From an uncultured Brevinema sp. (lineage in GTDB: Bacteria > Spirochaetota > Brevinematia > Brevinematales > Brevinemataceae), in assembly GCA_947040475.1 (NCBI GenBank), contig CAMRBT010000095.1:1-5980 (forward strand): a stretch of DNA of 5,980 nucleotides, in the 5' to 3' direction. Positions 5,980 through 5,980 of the stretch are shown piece after piece; position 1 is the first letter of the stretch; each line of letters begins with the position of its first letter. The position numbers and the translations under genes are program-made. The notes under the pieces were generated by a model. It ran no database searches. It saw nothing but the letters and a program-made list of their open reading frames with translations, and was not told the DNA's origin.

Positions 5980-5980
5980 T

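Overview
This is a compact, AT-rich window (roughly one-third G+C or less by eye). All seven credible genes lie on the minus strand and run from right to left. Every start visible inside the window has a strong Shine-Dalgarno sequence (AGGAG, GGAGG, AAAGGA or GAGGTG types). Stops are TAA, TAG and TGA, and tryptophan is read from TGG, so the standard bacterial code fits. This suggests a low-GC Gram-positive (Bacillota-like) host. The tight packing, single orientation and dominance of unrecognised small proteins point to a phage or another large mobile element (plasmid or ICE). There is no structural, integrase, replication-initiator or conjugation gene to say which. The taxonomic and replicon calls are inferences.

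Layout in transcription order: (1) 5979-4855, a gamma-type N6-adenine DNA methyltransferase with motifs GQFFTP, DPCAGVG and NPPF, ending in QLSLF, the canonical beta-sliding-clamp-binding pentapeptide. (2) An 86-bp gap with a weak hairpin, then 4768-4265, an acidic protein of unknown function. (3) An 81-bp AT-rich gap holding three 16-bp direct repeats, then 4183-3593, an unknown protein whose start is best moved seven codons inward to an ATG with a perfect SD. (4) 3583-3170, an unknown protein coupled to gene 3. (5) A 53-bp gap, then 3116-1047, a SNF2-family SF2 ATPase whose first codons are a tandem 15-nt repeat. (6) 1044-748, a small acidic unknown, 2 nt after the ATPase. (7) 745-14, again 2 nt later, a 243-aa protein that reads as three successive ribbon-helix-helix-like modules.

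The genes look like one polycistronic unit: no convincing terminator or sigma-70 promoter is visible, and the 5-6-7 and 3-4 junctions are tight enough for translational coupling. A methylase paired with a SNF2 motor, without a restriction subunit, specificity subunit or DISARM/BREX partners, suggests DNA processing or protection by a mobile element. The closest known idea is the methylase-helicase pairing of phage P1 DarB and of 'polyvalent' proteins, here as separate genes. The clamp motif adds the hypothesis that methylation is tied to replication. The RHH-like protein at the end of the unit could be a DNA-binding regulator or a DNA-organising factor.

There is no gene-free stretch over 300 bases. 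Bases 1-13, after the last stop codon, show nothing recognisable.
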